NCBI RefSeq assembly: GCF_000601455.1
Contig: NZ_AZQP01000007.1
Location: forward strand, 1 to 64,000
Direction of reading: 5' to 3'
DNA: 64,000 bases
Origin: Fervidicella metallireducens AeB
GTDB lineage: Bacteria; Bacillota; Clostridia; Clostridiales; Caloramatoraceae
The translations under genes and the position numbers were made by a program. Shown piece after piece: positions 62,570 through 64,000 of the stretch (its first letter is position 1; every line of letters starts with the position of its first letter). The notes beneath the pieces are model-generated. The model ran no database searches. It saw only the letters and a program-made list of their open reading frames with translations, and was not told the origin of the DNA.

Positions 62570-64000
62570 ATGGCAGGAATAATGGTAGTAGGAACAGCAT
62601 CTTCAGCAGGAAAAAGTTTAACAGCAGCAGCCCTTTGTAGAATATTCAATAATAATGGGCTTAGAGTAATTCCATTTAAGGCTCAGAATATGTCATTAAA
62701 TTCTTATGTTACAATGGAGGGGTTGGAAATGGGCAGGGCTCAGGTTCTTCAGGCACAGGCTGGAAGAATTGAACCTTCGGCACTTATGAACCCAATACTT
62801 TTAAAACCTACTTCTGATAGGAAAAGTCAGGTTATTATAAAGGGAAAGCCATATATGAATATGGATGCAGTGGAATATTATGAGTTTAAGCCCCAGTTAA
62901 AAGCTATGATAAAGGAAATATATAATGAGCTTCAGGCAAAATGTGATGTTATGGTGTTAGAGGGGGCTGGAAGCCCAGCAGAAATAAATCTAAAAGATGA
63001 TGACCTAGTTAACATGGGGATGGCAGAAATGGCAGATGTACCAGTTCTTCTTGTTGCAGATATAGATAGAGGTGGAGTATTTGCCTCAATTTATGGAACA
63101 ATTATGCTTCTTGAGGAACATGAAAGGAAAAGAATAAAGGGAATTATTATAAATAAGTTCAGAGGAGATAAATCTATACTTCAAGGTGGGCTTGATAAGA
63201 TTGAAGAGTTAACAGGAATACCAGTTGTTGGAGTTATTCCATTTATGAATATTAAACTTGATGAAGAAGATGGAGCAACTCACTTTAACTGTACAAAGGG
63301 TGGGGACATAGATATTTGTGTTATAAAGACGCCAAGAATATCAAACTTCACAGATTTTGATGCCTTCAGATTTGATGAGGATGTAAATGTAAGATATATA
63401 ACGTCACCTGAAGAAGTTGGATATGCAGACATGATAGTAATACCAGGAAGCAAAAATACAATTGAAGATCTTAGATGGTTGAAAAGAGCAGGATTTGAAG
63501 AGGTTATTAAGAAATTCAAAGGAACAGTATTTGGAATATGTGGTGGATATCAAATGCTTGGAAGAGAAATAATTGATGAAGAAGGTTGGGAAGTAAACAA
63601 GGGTGAAGTTGAAAGGGGACTTGGAATTTTTAATACAATTACTGTATTTAAAGGAGAAAAGATTACAACAAATGTAGAAGGAACAGCTCTTGGACATAAG
63701 ATTTATGGATATGAAATACACTCAGGAAAGACCTTTAATAATGAAAATCCATTTGTAAAAATTAACACTAAACAGGGTGAAATGGTTGATTATACTGATG
63801 GAGAGCATGTTGGAGACAAGTATTTTGGAACATACATTCATGGTATTTTTGATTCAAATGAATTTAGAGAATTTATATTAAACAGGATAAGAAGAAGTAA
63901 AAATCTTGAGGAAAAGAAATCAGTAGATCTTAGAGAAAGAAGAGAAGAGGAGCTTGAAAAACTTGCAGAGATTTATAAAGATAATCTTGATATGGATTAT
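62570..64000 (+). CDS. cobQ: Cobyric acid synthase, partial (cut by window end)
   Basis: Glutamine-dependent amidotransferase that amidates the b, d, e and g side chains of adenosylcobyrinic acid a,c-diamide. It starts one base after cbiQ, with AAGGAG upstream. The N-terminal synthetase domain shows VVGTASSAGKSLTAAALC and PFKAQNMSLNSYVT near the start, VLEGAGSPAEINL near 130, and ADIDRGGVFAS near 165. The class I glutaminase part has GICGGYQMLGRE with the catalytic cysteine near 325 and a late YIHGIF histidine. About 477 residues are inside the window, leaving perhaps 15-25 missing at the C-terminus. Confidence 0.95.
   Translation, partial: MAGIMVVGTASSAGKSLTAAALCRIFNNNGLRVIPFKAQNMSLNSYVTMEGLEMGRAQVLQAQAGRIEPSALMNPILLKPTSDRKSQVIIKGKPYMNMDAVEYYEFKPQLKAMIKEIYNELQAKCDVMVLEGAGSPAEINLKDDDLVNMGMAEMADVPVLLVADIDRGGVFASIYGTIMLLEEHERKRIKGIIINKFRGDKSILQGGLDKIEELTGIPVVGVIPFMNIKLDEEDGATHFNCTKGGDIDICVIKTPRISNFTDFDAFRFDEDVNVRYITSPEEVGYADMIVIPGSKNTIEDLRWLKRAGFEEVIKKFKGTVFGICGGYQMLGREIIDEEGWEVNKGEVERGLGIFNTITVFKGEKITTNVEGTALGHKIYGYEIHSGKTFNNENPFVKINTKQGEMVDYTDGEHVGDKYFGTYIHGIFDSNEFREFILNRIRRSKNLEEKKSVDLRERREEELEKLAEIYKDNLDMDY

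Overview
The window comes from an AT-rich, Gram-positive anaerobe, most likely a clostridium (Clostridiaceae; Caloramator-like genera are a guess). This rests on the base composition, strong AGGAGG/GGTG ribosome sites, TTG and GTG starts, PyrR attenuation, a Firmicutes-type 6S RNA, a c-di-AMP riboswitch, a CoA-transferase pair of acid-producing anaerobes, and an [FeFe]-hydrogenase-like sensory cluster. No prophage, CRISPR array, rRNA operon or recognisable transposase is present. The chromosome looks ordinary with a few accessory islands.

Layout. 1-6.2 kb: pseudouridine synthase, lipoprotein, an autoregulated pyrR with a complete attenuator leader, a membrane-anchored VanX-like peptidase, PncC, cyclophilin and a GltD-like flavoenzyme. 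6.6-8.9 kb: a HelD-type helicase split by a one-base frameshift. 8.9-16.1 kb (minus strand): a three-gene operon made of a 1623-residue protein (HD phosphohydrolase, HEAT-like repeats, NadD-like nucleotidyltransferase, GNAT-like region, phosphoribosyltransferase), an LDH/MDH-fold dehydrogenase and a double-flavodoxin flavoprotein. This is the best candidate for an undescribed system. 16.4-19.4 kb: DRTGG / anti-sigma-type kinase / [FeFe]-hydrogenase-like protein / DRTGG / PHP cluster. 19.6-24.4 kb: FNT channel, a 207-bp GC-rich palindromic element, DEAD-box helicase and a winged-helix/TPR gene. 24.7-30 kb: CoA-transferase, DUF362, nicotinate phosphoribosyltransferase and an RNA m5C methyltransferase. 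30-36.5 kb: lineage-specific TPR genes, an FtsH protease, and a TPR-HEPN-like gene followed by RNase H. 36.8-49.7 kb: PEP carboxykinase, YaaR, 6S RNA, GlpX fructose bisphosphatase, aldolase, transporters, folate enzyme, aminopeptidase, GH13 amylase and tRNA-Leu. 49.9-57.6 kb: chorismate synthase, sigma/anti-sigma pair, DNA polymerase I, CoaE, lytic transglycosylase. 57.6-64 kb: c-di-AMP riboswitch with an NlpC/P60 hydrolase, then a cobalamin riboswitch with cobT-cobU-cobS-cobC-cbiQ-cobQ. The last gene runs off the window.

How the genes work together. The final operon builds the nucleotide loop of vitamin B12 under B12 feedback. PckA and GlpX point to gluconeogenic carbon flow, and CtfAB to CoA transfer between short-chain acids. 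The hydrogenase-like cluster is probably redox or H2 sensing rather than catalysis. Seven genes carry one-base frameshifts, all at or next to short homopolymers. Sequencing error is the simplest explanation, but three share the same A7 slippery context. All functions are inferred from sequence patterns; no database search was run.
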